A DNA stretch of 33,476 nucleotides from Ignavibacteriota bacterium (GCA_016209795.1 JACQVI010000020.1:1-33476); one strand, 5' to 3'. Positions 23,869 to 32,549 are shown, counted from the stretch's first letter. A program made the numbers and translations. The notes: generated by a model from the letters alone, not told the origin.

Positions 23869-26800
23869 CTATTGCTCTACCTCTTCCTTCTCCAACTGCT
23901 CAAAATACTTCCGTATTAGTTCTTCGTAATCTTTTGAATATTTTGCATCGCGGAGTTTGAGTAACTCTTCTCGCAGCCTATTTCTTCCCTCCTGCGTGGT
24001 GAGATCAATCTTGGCAGGACTGAGCCGCTGGATGTTTTTCCCCGATTCAGCACGGCGGCGCTTCTCGTAGTCACGTTCACGCAAAGAGCGCTGCGAGTCA
24101 AGTAATCGAGAAAGGATACGCTCCTGCTTCTTGATCGTTTCAGGATTTACACCGCCCTGCTCGAGGTCAGTCTGGACTTCAATCATTTCCTCGGCAATGC
24201 GGTCGAGGTCGCCAAGTAATTTGCTGAACTCACCTGCATTCTTGGCTTCCTCCGACAGCTCTTGAAGAGACTTTTGCACAGCAGCTTGCTGCCCAGCAAG
24301 CCTTTGATAAGCAGCTTGTTGTGCGGCGCTCATACCTTGACCCTGCATTGTCTGCTGCGTACCTGCATTGATCTCGCCTTGACCTTTGCCAATCTGTCCC
24401 AAGCGTCCCATCAAACCCGCCATCCCAAAACCACTTTGCCCTTCTTGCATCAATCCCTTCAGCGCGTTCTGCATCATCATCGCCGCTCGGTTGAGCGAAC
24501 CCATTGCATCGCCCTGCTTGTCCGATGAACCCCCAGGATTTCTGTTCTCCATGTTTTCGAGTGCTTCATCCATCTGCTTCATGGCATTGCCGATCTCTCT
24601 CCCCATCTCCGGGCTAATGGCAAATGTTTTCTTCGCAAGCTCTCCTATGGAATTTGCAACATTGCCAAGATCGTCCTTCAACTCACTCTGTTGCTGTGCC
24701 CCCTCTCGGAATAGTTGGGAATTTGGATCAAGACCTTTCGTTTCATCCTTCAACGATTCTTGTCGCTTTGAAAGCTCTAATACATTTTGAAGCTGCTTCC
24801 GCATCTCGTTCACAATCTGCTGCATTTGCTGATCGAGAAGGGATTGCTGAACCTGCCTTAGTTGTTCGGCAAACTTACTGAGATCTTGCTCTGTTTGTTT
24901 TTGATTCTCCTGTGCCCCCTGCATGTTACCCGCTTGCACTTGCTGAGCGGATTGCTGCATCTTTTGCGGAAGCTGTTTTTGTGCTAACTGCTCTTGTGCT
25001 TTAGACATCTGTTCGACCGGCATTTCCTTCGGGAACTCTTCCATTTTCTTTGTTAAATCTGCCGTTTCGTTCTCTAACGACTTCGTTTGTTGCTGCAGAT
25101 CTCCCTGTTTTTGGGCAAGTTCATCGCGCCGTTGTCTGTCAGAGGGCTTCGTTTGTGCCGTTTGTTCCCGGAGCGCTTCTTGCTGTTTTTTCAATTCTTC
25201 TGTTCTCTTAATGAGTTCATCAAGTTTTTGCTCGATATGGATGCGTTTCAGAAGCTCAATCGTGCGCTCGAGGTTCTGACGGAACTGTTCCTCCGTTAAC
25301 TTCAATTGCTCCATTGCCTGTTTCAACTGTTCTGGCGAAAGCTGCTTCATCATCATCTCTTGTAGTTTCTTGAGTGCTTCCCGAAGCTCAGGGGAATTGA
25401 GTTTTTCTAACAGCTTTTGCAGCTCAAGGTATTTTTCCAACGTTTTTTCAGACAGCAGCTTGTTATCTTCCATCTTCTGCATTATCTCGTCCATCTTTTG
25501 TGTTGTCTCTTCCAATTTCTTCTTCATTGCTTCGTAGCGCTGGAGCATTTCTTCTGCTTTCTTTTGCTGTTGCCAGTCAGTTTTGTCTCGATTTTTCCTC
25601 ATCTCACGATTGAGATCCTCAATGTCTTTCTTTAACTGCTGGACTTCCTTCGCCACGCTCTGCATGGATTCCAGTGATTGCTGATGAGCCTGTGAGACAT
25701 CTGTGAAAACTTCTTCCAAAGAAGGAAGTCGCACAATGTACATTTCGCTTTTTCCAGACTTTGGGCCACTGACATTGTCATTATCGAACACCTCTACGTA
25801 ATACGCAACTGCATCCTCGGGAACAAGATGGAGAGAAGAAAAATCCCATGTATACCACACATCTACCGTTGTTTGATCCTTTTTAGGCAATGGAACCTCG
25901 ATAAAAGAAAATTCCTCTGCCGGTTGTTCGTACCGTGATTGTACCAAGCGGTATGCCAGTCGCAGCTTTGTAAACCCGAAGTCGTCCTTGTTACGGATAA
26001 AGAGATCAAGTTTCATTTCCTCCGTGAGATCGAGATTTTTTGCTGGAGAGATTATCTCTGTTGTCGGGTACTCATCGGGAATGAGTCTGATTGCATATTC
26101 GATAGGATCAACATTGGGGAGACCATCGATGTCTTTAAGAAGAATATGGTATGTCAGATTATTCTTCACGGTGAATGAACCCTCCGCATCTTTTCCAGAA
26201 ATGACAAGTGGAAAGGTAACATCATTATTAAAAATGATCCTTGCCGATGAAAGATCTTTGCTCGAAGTAAGAACAAGGTTGATCAGCGAGCCGGGATACG
26301 CGCTGATATCTCCCATATTCTCATCGAGCATCTTCGGGGAAATCCGAGTATATGCTGGTGGCGTTATTTTGACTTGAAGCGACCTCATCAACGGTCGGTC
26401 GAGCACAGTGATATTGAACTTCTCACTCTTAATGTCTTCTACGGTTGCATAGTATTCCGTTGAAGCTTTGATGTTATTAATCTCTGTTTGGAACACACCA
26501 TTGTTGTTAGACCTCAAATTTATCTCATCAAAATCAATCTGACCGTGCTGACGCGTCAAGAGTGAAAGTGATTGAATAGGTTTTCCCTGTACCCGGATGA
26601 TAATGGGAACATTCTGACCACGGATGACTTCTGTATTTCCCGGCTCAACAAATAATTGGATTGGTAATGGCGATGCAAACGATTGATTGAAATGCACAAC
26701 ACGATACATTGAACCGAAAAAGCCCGAGGGTGAGATCACAAAGACTAACAACAATACGCCAAGTCCGGATGCTAAAAACTTTCTCATCTTGTTTATACGG

Positions 26801-27276
26801 TAATCGCTGACTGCCTCCGTAAAATCCAACGGTTGAATCTGCTTATACAGATTAATAAAGGATGCATCAATGAGTGAGAGCGAATAGTGCTGCTTGAGAG
26901 CGTTTTTGCTCTCGTAAATCTGCATAGCATCCAGAAGGCGATCATGAATACCAGGAAAATGTTTGCCAACCTTGAGTGCAAGAGACGTATTGTGGGAAGA
27001 TTTCAGGATTCTTAATATTCGCAGCAGCGGTCGACCAACACACCAACTTACAGAGCAAAGTACACCCAGAGTTCCAATGGAGAAAAGAACCGTTCTCCCG
27101 ACACTATCGAACGTGAAAGTCTGCTCGAGAAGGATGATGAACAGTACAAGGGTGAGTGTTAGTAAGGATGCAACTAACACCCCATAGAGTAAGGATAAAT
27201 GATTTTCCTTCCTTCGTACTCCATTGAGTCGGCTAAGAATTTCTGAATAAAACGTTGATGTTTTAATATTTTCCAT
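23869..27276 (-). CDS. DUF4175 family large membrane-anchored coiled-coil protein
   Basis: An 1135-residue protein of the DUF4175 family. Two N-terminal transmembrane helices (about residues 27-50 and 62-82) and a third near 168-185 (FLASGLGVLLLVFVISPSG) are followed by Ig-like beta-rich domains (about 190-515; PIQLFVEPGNTEVIRGQNVPIIIRVQG, ITPPAYT, DDFGFTKLRLAYR). A very long Gln/Glu/Lys-rich coiled coil follows (about 525-900). Next come a Gly/Gln/Met-rich stretch (about 935-995) and a charged C-terminus. The family often sits with MoxR ATPase, DUF58/BatA-like and DUF4159 genes in envelope-stress or Bat-type loci; its molecular role is unknown. The start follows GGAGGG and is 58 bp downstream of the DUF4159 gene, so the two form an operon. 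Confidence 0.88.
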   Translation of the reverse strand: MENIKTSTFYSEILSRLNGVRRKENHLSLLYGVLVASLLTLTLVLFIILLEQTFTFDSVGRTVLFSIGTLGVLCSVSWCVGRPLLRILRILKSSHNTSLALKVGKHFPGIHDRLLDAMQIYESKNALKQHYSLSLIDASFINLYKQIQPLDFTEAVSDYRINKMRKFLASGLGVLLLVFVISPSGFFGSMYRVVHFNQSFASPLPIQLFVEPGNTEVIRGQNVPIIIRVQGKPIQSLSLLTRQHGQIDFDEINLRSNNNGVFQTEINNIKASTEYYATVEDIKSEKFNITVLDRPLMRSLQVKITPPAYTRISPKMLDENMGDISAYPGSLINLVLTSSKDLSSARIIFNNDVTFPLVISGKDAEGSFTVKNNLTYHILLKDIDGLPNVDPIEYAIRLIPDEYPTTEIISPAKNLDLTEEMKLDLFIRNKDDFGFTKLRLAYRLVQSRYEQPAEEFSFIEVPLPKKDQTTVDVWYTWDFSSLHLVPEDAVAYYVEVFDNDNVSGPKSGKSEMYIVRLPSLEEVFTDVSQAHQQSLESMQSVAKEVQQLKKDIEDLNREMRKNRDKTDWQQQKKAEEMLQRYEAMKKKLEETTQKMDEIMQKMEDNKLLSEKTLEKYLELQKLLEKLNSPELREALKKLQEMMMKQLSPEQLKQAMEQLKLTEEQFRQNLERTIELLKRIHIEQKLDELIKRTEELKKQQEALREQTAQTKPSDRQRRDELAQKQGDLQQQTKSLENETADLTKKMEEFPKEMPVEQMSKAQEQLAQKQLPQKMQQSAQQVQAGNMQGAQENQKQTEQDLSKFAEQLRQVQQSLLDQQMQQIVNEMRKQLQNVLELSKRQESLKDETKGLDPNSQLFREGAQQQSELKDDLGNVANSIGELAKKTFAISPEMGREIGNAMKQMDEALENMENRNPGGSSDKQGDAMGSLNRAAMMMQNALKGLMQEGQSGFGMAGLMGRLGQIGKGQGEINAGTQQTMQGQGMSAAQQAAYQRLAGQQAAVQKSLQELSEEAKNAGEFSKLLGDLDRIAEEMIEVQTDLEQGGVNPETIKKQERILSRLLDSQRSLRERDYEKRRRAESGKNIQRLSPAKIDLTTQEGRNRLREELLKLRDAKYSKDYEELIRKYFEQLEKEEVEQ

Positions 27277-27334
27277 TGTTAATATCCCTCCTCTCTTGAG
27301 TTATTTTTAGCTTACTGGGTTGTCAATCTAAAAT

Positions 27335-28009
27335 CTAATGAGTCAACGCCCATACTATGATATTAGTTCCAAACCGGAGTGCTTCTTCCCGCTTTTCAGG
27401 TGGATCTCCATGTACATCGGAATCGTTCCACCCATCACTGGGATTTGATTCATAGGTGTAGTAGAGCACAAGTCTTCCATTATGGAACAGTCCAAATCCC
27501 TGCGGAGACTTGCCATCATGCTCGTGAGTCTTTGGTGGTCCATTTGGAAAATCAAAATGGCAATGATATAAGCCAAACGAAAACGGAAGCTCGACTAATT
27601 CCTGTTCCGGAAATACTTTTTTAATCTCTCTCCGAAATGCCTTGTCCATCCCATAGTCATCATCGGCATAGATGAACCCGCCATTTTCCAAGTATGTTCT
27701 TAGCCGCTTGACTTCGATGTCGGAAAACGAGATGTTGCCATGACCTGTCAAGAACACAAAAGGATATGTGAAAAACTTGTCATCCATGATTTCCGCAAAC
27801 TCATAGTTGGGCTGGACATCAATCAATGTTTTTTCTTTGACAAATTTCAGCATGTTGACATCGCCCTGTGGATCGTTGTACCAGTCGCCTCCACCGTTGT
27901 ATTTCAACCGTGCAATCTTGAATGCACTGTTAGCTTTCTCACCCTGAGCAATTACCTGAGCTTGAACAAGAAAACTGACCAGTACCAGAATCCTTATGAA
28001 CGATTTCAT
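27335..28009 (-). CDS. DUF4159 domain-containing secreted protein
   Basis: A 224-residue protein with a signal peptide (FIRILVLVSFLVQAQVIAQG) and a single DUF4159 domain. Visible signatures are ARLKYNGGGDWYNDPQGDVNML, YPFVFLTGHGNISFSDIEVKRL, YLENGGFIYADDDYGMDKAFRREI and LVELPFSFGLYHCHFDFPNG. The domain resembles a glutamine-amidotransferase/ThuA-like fold in which a receptor or scaffold role is usually assumed. It normally travels with DUF4175 genes, as here. Just upstream lies a truncated transposase gene, so the original promoter and any preceding genes of the cluster (MoxR/DUF58 types in relatives) appear to be lost or moved. Confidence 0.88.
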   Translation of the reverse strand: MKSFIRILVLVSFLVQAQVIAQGEKANSAFKIARLKYNGGGDWYNDPQGDVNMLKFVKEKTLIDVQPNYEFAEIMDDKFFTYPFVFLTGHGNISFSDIEVKRLRTYLENGGFIYADDDYGMDKAFRREIKKVFPEQELVELPFSFGLYHCHFDFPNGPPKTHEHDGKSPQGFGLFHNGRLVLYYTYESNPSDGWNDSDVHGDPPEKREEALRFGTNIIVWALTH

Positions 28010-28060
28010 ACACTAACAAGGTATAAAATCGGGAGGGAAGATGCAAGCTGTGCAAACCTT

Positions 28061-28882
28061 GCGAAGGTTTCCTGTCTCTTGGTTGCTATTGACGATGCTT
28101 CAGGACGGGTCTTCATGCGCTTTGCCCGCTCACAGAGAACGCACACGATGTCCTCCTCACCGCTCAGGCGTTATACCGAGCGCTATGGCATTCCTCGTCA
28201 AATCTACACCGATAAAGCCAATGTGTACCATCCTCCGAGTAAGGGAGAACGACTGACCGATGTCGGCAGGGCACTCACTCACTTAGGTGTTAGCATGATC
28301 GTTGCTCATTCGCCACAAGCCAAAGGACGTGTCGAAAGATCCAATCGTACTCATCAAGACCGACTTGTCAAAGCGCTTCGCCGACATACCATCAGCACCA
28401 TCGAGGCTGCCAATCACTTTCTTGAACACGTCTATCTCAACGAACACAACAGCCGCTTTGCTCGCTCGAACGGACTCAGAGACATCCATCGACCGTCTGA
28501 CGGTCTTGACTTTAACAACATCTTCTGCTTTGAAACCACCAGGCGTGTCTACAACGATTACACCATTACGCTCGACGCTCAGTTCATTCAACTGGAAAAG
28601 TCCAACACGCCACTGCCTCCTCCGGGTCGCTCGGTCATCGTTCGTCGTTGGCTCGATAACTCCTTGCACATCTTTTTCAACAACGAAGAACTCGCCTTTT
28701 CCATGATCACGATCAAACGACAATCTCACACTTCCTCAAGGATTCTACCGTTAGTTCCTGGACCTCATCACCCCTGGAGACACAAGAACCCTATTGGCAA
28801 AGCACGCTATCTCAACACAACATCAATAACAAAAAGCAAAACACAAAAAAATGTCGTACCTTTAACTCCACCTCCTACATGA
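28061..28882 (+). pseudogene. ISNCY-type transposase, C-terminal fragment
   Basis: The C-terminal two-thirds of a DDE transposase of the ISNCY/IS1202-like group. All three catalytic positions remain: Asp in LLVAIDDASGRVFMRF, Asp in GIPRQIYTDKANVY, and Glu in SPQAKGRVERSNRTHQDRLVKALRR. The N-terminal helix-turn-helix region is missing. Upstream of about 28061 the same frame stays open only by running antisense through the DUF4159 gene, so it is not a real extension. The right end is preserved, with the stop codon in the terminal repeat. The fragment is presumably inactive. Confidence 0.8.
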
Positions 28883-28924
28883 CATTTCTACTGAGTTAAT
28901 TTACCTGACATTTCTAAGGAGTTA
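28880..28924. repeat. Tandem terminal repeat of the truncated insertion sequence
   Basis: Two near-identical 19-bp copies (28880-28898 and 28906-28924) of TGACATTTCT-(A)-GAGTTA are spaced 26 bp apart directly after the transposase stop. Such subterminal direct repeats are normal transposase-binding sites. No inverted counterpart was found left of the fragment, in line with a deleted left end. Confidence 0.6.
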
Positions 28925-29015
28925 CTACACTCCGATTTTTTTACTTCGGAAAACCTTCTCCGACATCAAAAATTAGGGAAATAGCGGATGTTGAAAGATA
29001 TGCTAAAAATAACAC

Positions 29016-29048
29016 AGGATAGCGTGCAGGCGCTTTGCACGCTATCCT
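29016..29048 (-). terminator. Strong hairpin downstream of ftsZ, probable intrinsic terminator
   Basis: A perfect 13-bp stem, AGGATAGCGTGCA with TGCACGCTATCCT, has a 7-nt loop. Read on the minus strand, downstream of ftsZ, it is followed after a few bases by TTATTTTT. The plus-strand side has no T-run, so it should act on transcripts from the murB-ftsQ-ftsA-ftsZ direction. It lies 81 bp after the ftsZ stop codon. Confidence 0.65.
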
Positions 29049-29093
29049 CAGGGAGTGAACGATAGTATCTACCTACTTACAGAAATCGCACAG

Positions 29094-29129
29094 CACTCTA
29101 CGCTCTAAAGCTCTCTGCTCTCCGCTTAC
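29094..29129 (-). repeat. Degenerate heptanucleotide array at the ftsZ 3' end
   Basis: Five 7-bp units of NGCTCTN type (CACTCTA, CGCTCTA, AGCTCTC, TGCTCTC, CGCTTAC on the plus strand) have one inserted base between units 2 and 3. The last unit touches the ftsZ stop codon at 29129-29131. The heptamers match those of the array at the ftsA 3' end. Confidence 0.6.
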
Positions 29130-30304
29130 TAATCCATAATCTTTCTCAGAAACGCAGGCTTTTCAGTATCAACGGCGGTATCCACTCTTGGCTGATCTGG
29201 CTCGTCCTGTCGAAAGGGATTAATTGAGATGTCAATGCCCTTCCGCAAAAACGCAGGCTCATCGAGCTTCTGCAAATCGTGGAGACCGGCTGGAATCCTA
29301 TCAATCACTTTTGCAGTTGTCTTTGCAACACGCACCGCACCCATTCCCCGCTTGTTAAAGCCGGTTGCGATTACCGTTACCATCATCTCTTCACCCAAGC
29401 TCTCATCGATGACAGCACCCATGATGACGTTCGCTTCTTCACCGGCGGCTTCATGAATGACGCTGACTGACTCATCCACTTCGACAAGCGACATTGTAGG
29501 ACCGCCAGTAACGTTTACCAGCACACCGAGTGCACCATTAATGGAAACGCCTTCCAGCAGAGGACTGGAAATAGCGGCGTGTGCAGCTTCGATTGCCCTG
29601 TTCTCTCCGGTAGCAACACCAGAACCCATGAGTGCATCGCCCATCTCGCGCATGATCGTTCGGACATCAGCAAAGTCAACATTGATCAATCCTGGTGTTG
29701 TGATGAGTTCAGAGATCCCTCGTGTCGCGTTGTAGAGAACTTCGTTTGCCTTATCAAACGCTTCCTGAAGCGGCGTGTTCCGCTCCACAATGGCAAGGAG
29801 CTTTTGATTCGGGATCACTATGAGCGTATCAACTTGCTTCTTCATTTCCTCAATACCCATTTCTGCCTGCGCCATCCGTTTCTTGCCCTCACATGTAAAC
29901 GGCTTCGTCACGATACCGACAACTAATGCCCCAATGCTCTTCGCAGTGTTAGCAACAACAGGTCCACCACCGGTCCCTGTCCCGCCGCCCATGCCAGCGG
30001 TGATGAACACCATATCGCTTCCAGCAAGCGCGCGAGCAATCTCATCGCGATCTTCCTCTACTGCCCGCTGTCCAATAGACGGGTCAGCCCCAGCGCCAAG
30101 CCCTCGCGTGAGGTTTTTTCCTATCTGTACTTTGTTTGGCGCCTTATTGCGTTCCAGCGCCTGCATGTCGCAGTTGATCGCAAAGAAGTCAACTCCCTGC
30201 AATCGCTTGTCGATCATGCTTGTTACGGCGTTTCCACCACCGCCGCCTACCCCTACCACACGGATCTTCGCCCCTTGGTCGAAGTAATTATCGAGTTCTA
30301 TCAC
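29129..30304 (-). CDS. ftsZ: Cell division protein FtsZ
   Basis: A 391-residue tubulin homologue forming the division ring. GTP-binding signatures: IRVVGVGGGGGNAVTSMI, FITAGMGGGTGTGGGPVVA (tubulin T4 loop), NVDFADVRTIMREMGDALMGSG (T7 catalytic loop) and NVTGGPTMSLVEVDE. The C-terminal linker is short. Unusually it carries two PAFLRK peptides, at residues 350-355 and at the extreme C-terminus (383-388), each like the FtsA/ZipA-binding tail of E. coli FtsZ (IPAFLRKQAD). The start is GTG with AAGGAG seven bases upstream. A heptanucleotide array precedes it, and another follows its stop codon. Confidence 0.97.
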   Translation of the reverse strand: MIELDNYFDQGAKIRVVGVGGGGGNAVTSMIDKRLQGVDFFAINCDMQALERNKAPNKVQIGKNLTRGLGAGADPSIGQRAVEEDRDEIARALAGSDMVFITAGMGGGTGTGGGPVVANTAKSIGALVVGIVTKPFTCEGKKRMAQAEMGIEEMKKQVDTLIVIPNQKLLAIVERNTPLQEAFDKANEVLYNATRGISELITTPGLINVDFADVRTIMREMGDALMGSGVATGENRAIEAAHAAISSPLLEGVSINGALGVLVNVTGGPTMSLVEVDESVSVIHEAAGEEANVIMGAVIDESLGEEMMVTVIATGFNKRGMGAVRVAKTTAKVIDRIPAGLHDLQKLDEPAFLRKGIDISINPFRQDEPDQPRVDTAVDTEKPAFLRKIMD

Positions 30305-30324
30305 TATCGTTTCTCCTTATGTTG

Positions 30325-30366
30325 TGGTTAATGGTTATTAGTTATTTGTTATTGTTAATAGTAACT
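30325..30366 (-). repeat. Heptanucleotide array upstream of ftsZ (6 units, TGGTTAT type)
   Basis: Six 7-bp units, TGGTTAA, TGGTTAT, TAGTTAT, TTGTTAT, TGTTAAT and AGTAACT, lie in the ftsA-ftsZ intergenic region, 20 bp before the ftsZ GTG. The heptamer differs completely from the GCTC-type arrays nearby, but the 7-bp period is the same. Confidence 0.65.
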
Positions 30367-30430
30367 TTATTTTTCAGGTTACAGACTGAATCACTGTTCC
30401 ATTATTACATCTTCATTTCTCATCACACCA

Positions 30431-30486
30431 AGCTCTCCGCTCTACTCTCTTTGCTCAGCGCTCACTGCTCGGTGCTCATAGCTCGT
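30431..30486 (-). repeat. Heptanucleotide array across the ftsA stop codon (8 units)
   Basis: Eight uninterrupted 7-bp units of NGCTCNN type span 30431-30486. The ftsA stop (TGA on the minus strand, 30476-30478) and its last two to three codons lie inside the array. TGCTCAT-AGCTC here also occurs in the S9 signal-peptide array, and GCTCTC units also occur at the ftsZ 3' end. Confidence 0.75.
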
Positions 30487-31714
30487 CAAACCAGCTTTTC
30501 ATCTTGGTGAATATCTTTTTGAGTGAGCCATCGCCTTTTCCATTACCGAATGTCACGGGTATCGTCTCTTTATTTCGCAATCCGTGTAACACCAAACCAA
30601 CACACGTTGCATAAATGGGATTTTCAATTTCTCGTACAAGTCCTGCATTGAACCCGCCTGGAATACCAATCTTCACTGGCATACCGAGAACCTCACGTGC
30701 AAGCTCGGCAGCACCTTTGATCAACGACCCACCGCCAGTGAGTACGACACCTGCAGAGAGATGTCTTGAATATCCTGAACGCTTAATTTCCATCGCAGCA
30801 ATTTCAAAAATTTCCTCCATCCGCGGCTGAATAATCTGTGCAAGTAGTCGCTTATCGATTTCCAGCGGAGGACGTCCGCCAATACCCGGAAGCGTTATTG
30901 GCTCGTCATTAACAACACTCTGAAGATAGGCAAAACCGTGCTGGCACTTGAGCCTTTCGGCTTGTTCGGTCAGAACTCCTAAACCTTTACGTATATCGTT
31001 TGTAACCTGATTTCCAGCAACCGGAATGACCGCCGTGTGTCGTATCGTCCGATCTTCAAACACTGCAAGATCCGTTGTCCCGCCGCCAACATCAAGCAGT
31101 GCTATGCCAACCTCCTTCTCTTCTTCTTCGAGCACGGCATAACTGGATGCCAGTGGTTCGAGAACCATATCACGGATATGGAGTTCGGCACGCTGGACAC
31201 ATTTACAAATATTTTGTGCTGCAGTAACCAGCCCGGTGATAATATGCACGTTCGCTTCAAGACGAACACCAGACATCCCAACAGGATCGTAGACGCCATC
31301 TTGACCATCAATAATGAATTCTTGAGGAATAACATGAATGATCTTACGGTCCGATGGAAGTGCTACGCGTTTCGTGTCTTCAATCAAACGATTAACATCT
31401 GCTTGAGAAATTTCATTTTCTGGACCACTGATGGCAATAACACCGCGACTTTGGAAACTCTGAATATGATCACCGGCAATGCCAACGATCACCGATTGTA
31501 TTTTAATGCCCGAACGAGTTTCCGCCTCAGCAATCGCACTTTGAATTGATCTCACAGTTTTGTCAATATTGGTGACGACACCACGCGTCAAGCCATCGGA
31601 TAGGCTTCGTCCAACACCGAGCACATTAAAGCGCCCGCCTTCATCGACAGCAGCGACAACTGCACAGACTTTGGTTGTCCCTATATCTAATCCTACAATG
31701 ATTTCGTTTTCCAT
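30476..31714 (-). CDS. ftsA: Cell division protein FtsA
   Basis: A 412-residue actin-like protein that tethers FtsZ to the membrane. VGLDIGTTKVCAVVA is phosphate 1, VGIALLDVGGGTTDLAVFED is phosphate 2 and GVVLTGGGSLIKGAAELA is the adenosine motif. The FtsA-specific 1C region follows IGRSLSDGLTRGVVTNIDKT. The protein ends in an amphipathic membrane-targeting helix, LKKIFTKMKSWFDEL. The frame opens at 31768, but the Met at 31714 (MENEIIVGLDIG) has GGAAAGGA upstream and the correct N-terminus. Its last codons and stop lie within a heptanucleotide array. Confidence 0.96.
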   Translation of the reverse strand: MENEIIVGLDIGTTKVCAVVAAVDEGGRFNVLGVGRSLSDGLTRGVVTNIDKTVRSIQSAIAEAETRSGIKIQSVIVGIAGDHIQSFQSRGVIAISGPENEISQADVNRLIEDTKRVALPSDRKIIHVIPQEFIIDGQDGVYDPVGMSGVRLEANVHIITGLVTAAQNICKCVQRAELHIRDMVLEPLASSYAVLEEEEKEVGIALLDVGGGTTDLAVFEDRTIRHTAVIPVAGNQVTNDIRKGLGVLTEQAERLKCQHGFAYLQSVVNDEPITLPGIGGRPPLEIDKRLLAQIIQPRMEEIFEIAAMEIKRSGYSRHLSAGVVLTGGGSLIKGAAELAREVLGMPVKIGIPGGFNAGLVREIENPIYATCVGLVLHGLRNKETIPVTFGNGKGDGSLKKIFTKMKSWFDEL

Positions 31715-31739
31715 TGATGAATTCCTTTCCGGCATATCC

Positions 31740-32549
31740 TTATAATTCCACCTTAGTTGTTTGACCATCCGTCTGATCCCATTTTGCTACAACCTGTCCT
31801 TCAAAGCGCAGATCGATGTAGCGAACGTTTTCTGAGGTAGCGGAGGTAATATAGTTCTTCCAGAATTCATACAGTGTTAATAGTTTCTTCTCAGTATGAC
31901 CACGTCCAAAAAAGATTGGATTTCCGCTGTCACCGGCGTAAAGGATGATATCACCGCCATCATTCATGTTCACTTCAGAGATCAGATGATACAACGATGA
32001 ATCAATGGCTTGTGCAATCGTTAACAGTTCAATTGCCTCGAAAATATCTTTGTTGATCAGCAGAGCCCCCACTTCAGCCGATTCAATTCTATGCACACCG
32101 CTAACTAATGGGAGATCAAACTTCGCCTGTGATGGGCTGTGGGGAAGCAACACGCCCTTACCATCAACATACTGCAGCTCACCGGTGTTGATGGCGGCAA
32201 TGGGATTTCGCTCGGTGATTTTTACACACAACGCGTCGGGATACCGTCGATTCAACGCTACTGAATTGATAAATGGCTGTTTACGAATGTGCTGCCGAAT
32301 AGCAAAAAGATCAAGATTATCCATTGATGCCTGTGGCTTCACGTTTGCCAGTTTAACGATCTCGTGTGTGGGTATAATGCTTGATCCCTCAACGATGACG
32401 CGCTGAACCTTGAGGGTATGACTCCACTCCAGCGAAAGAACAAACAAAACAATGTATGATGCAGCAAGTGGAATCAACAGCCGAAGTCCAAATCGCCTTG
32501 TTGACTGTTTTTCTTTGATAGGTTTATTTCCCAGATGCTCTTCCATCAT
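31740..32549 (-). CDS. ftsQ: Cell division protein FtsQ/DivIB
   Basis: A 269-residue bitopic divisome protein. A cytoplasmic basic tail (KPIKEKQSTRRFGLR) precedes one membrane helix (LLIPLAASYIVLFVLSL). The POTRA domain begins at LKVQRVIVEGSSIIPTHEIVKLANV and includes RKQPFINSVALNRRYPDALCVKITERNPIAAI. The beta domain carries ELQYVDGKGVLLPHS and LPLVSGV, and the C-terminus ends YIDLRFEGQVVAKW. Its first ATG overlaps the murB stop as ATGA, which decides this start over the Met directly after it. ftsA begins 25 bp downstream. Confidence 0.9.
   Translation of the reverse strand: MMEEHLGNKPIKEKQSTRRFGLRLLIPLAASYIVLFVLSLEWSHTLKVQRVIVEGSSIIPTHEIVKLANVKPQASMDNLDLFAIRQHIRKQPFINSVALNRRYPDALCVKITERNPIAAINTGELQYVDGKGVLLPHSPSQAKFDLPLVSGVHRIESAEVGALLINKDIFEAIELLTIAQAIDSSLYHLISEVNMNDGGDIILYAGDSGNPIFFGRGHTEKKLLTLYEFWKNYITSATSENVRYIDLRFEGQVVAKWDQTDGQTTKVEL

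Noticed and set aside
24262-25635. Several open frames on the plus strand opposite the DUF4175 gene
   Set aside because: They are antisense to a long Gln/Glu/Lys-rich coiled-coil coding region that avoids stops in the opposite phase. None has a recognisable domain or ribosome-binding site.
27740-28060. Open frame extending the transposase fragment upstream
   Set aside because: It runs antisense through the DUF4159 gene, with no transposase similarity; only the part from about 28061 matches the family.
30325-30486. Possible CRISPR-like repeats between ftsA and ftsZ
   Set aside because: Units are contiguous 7-mers without spacers, far too short for CRISPR repeats, and no cas genes are present.
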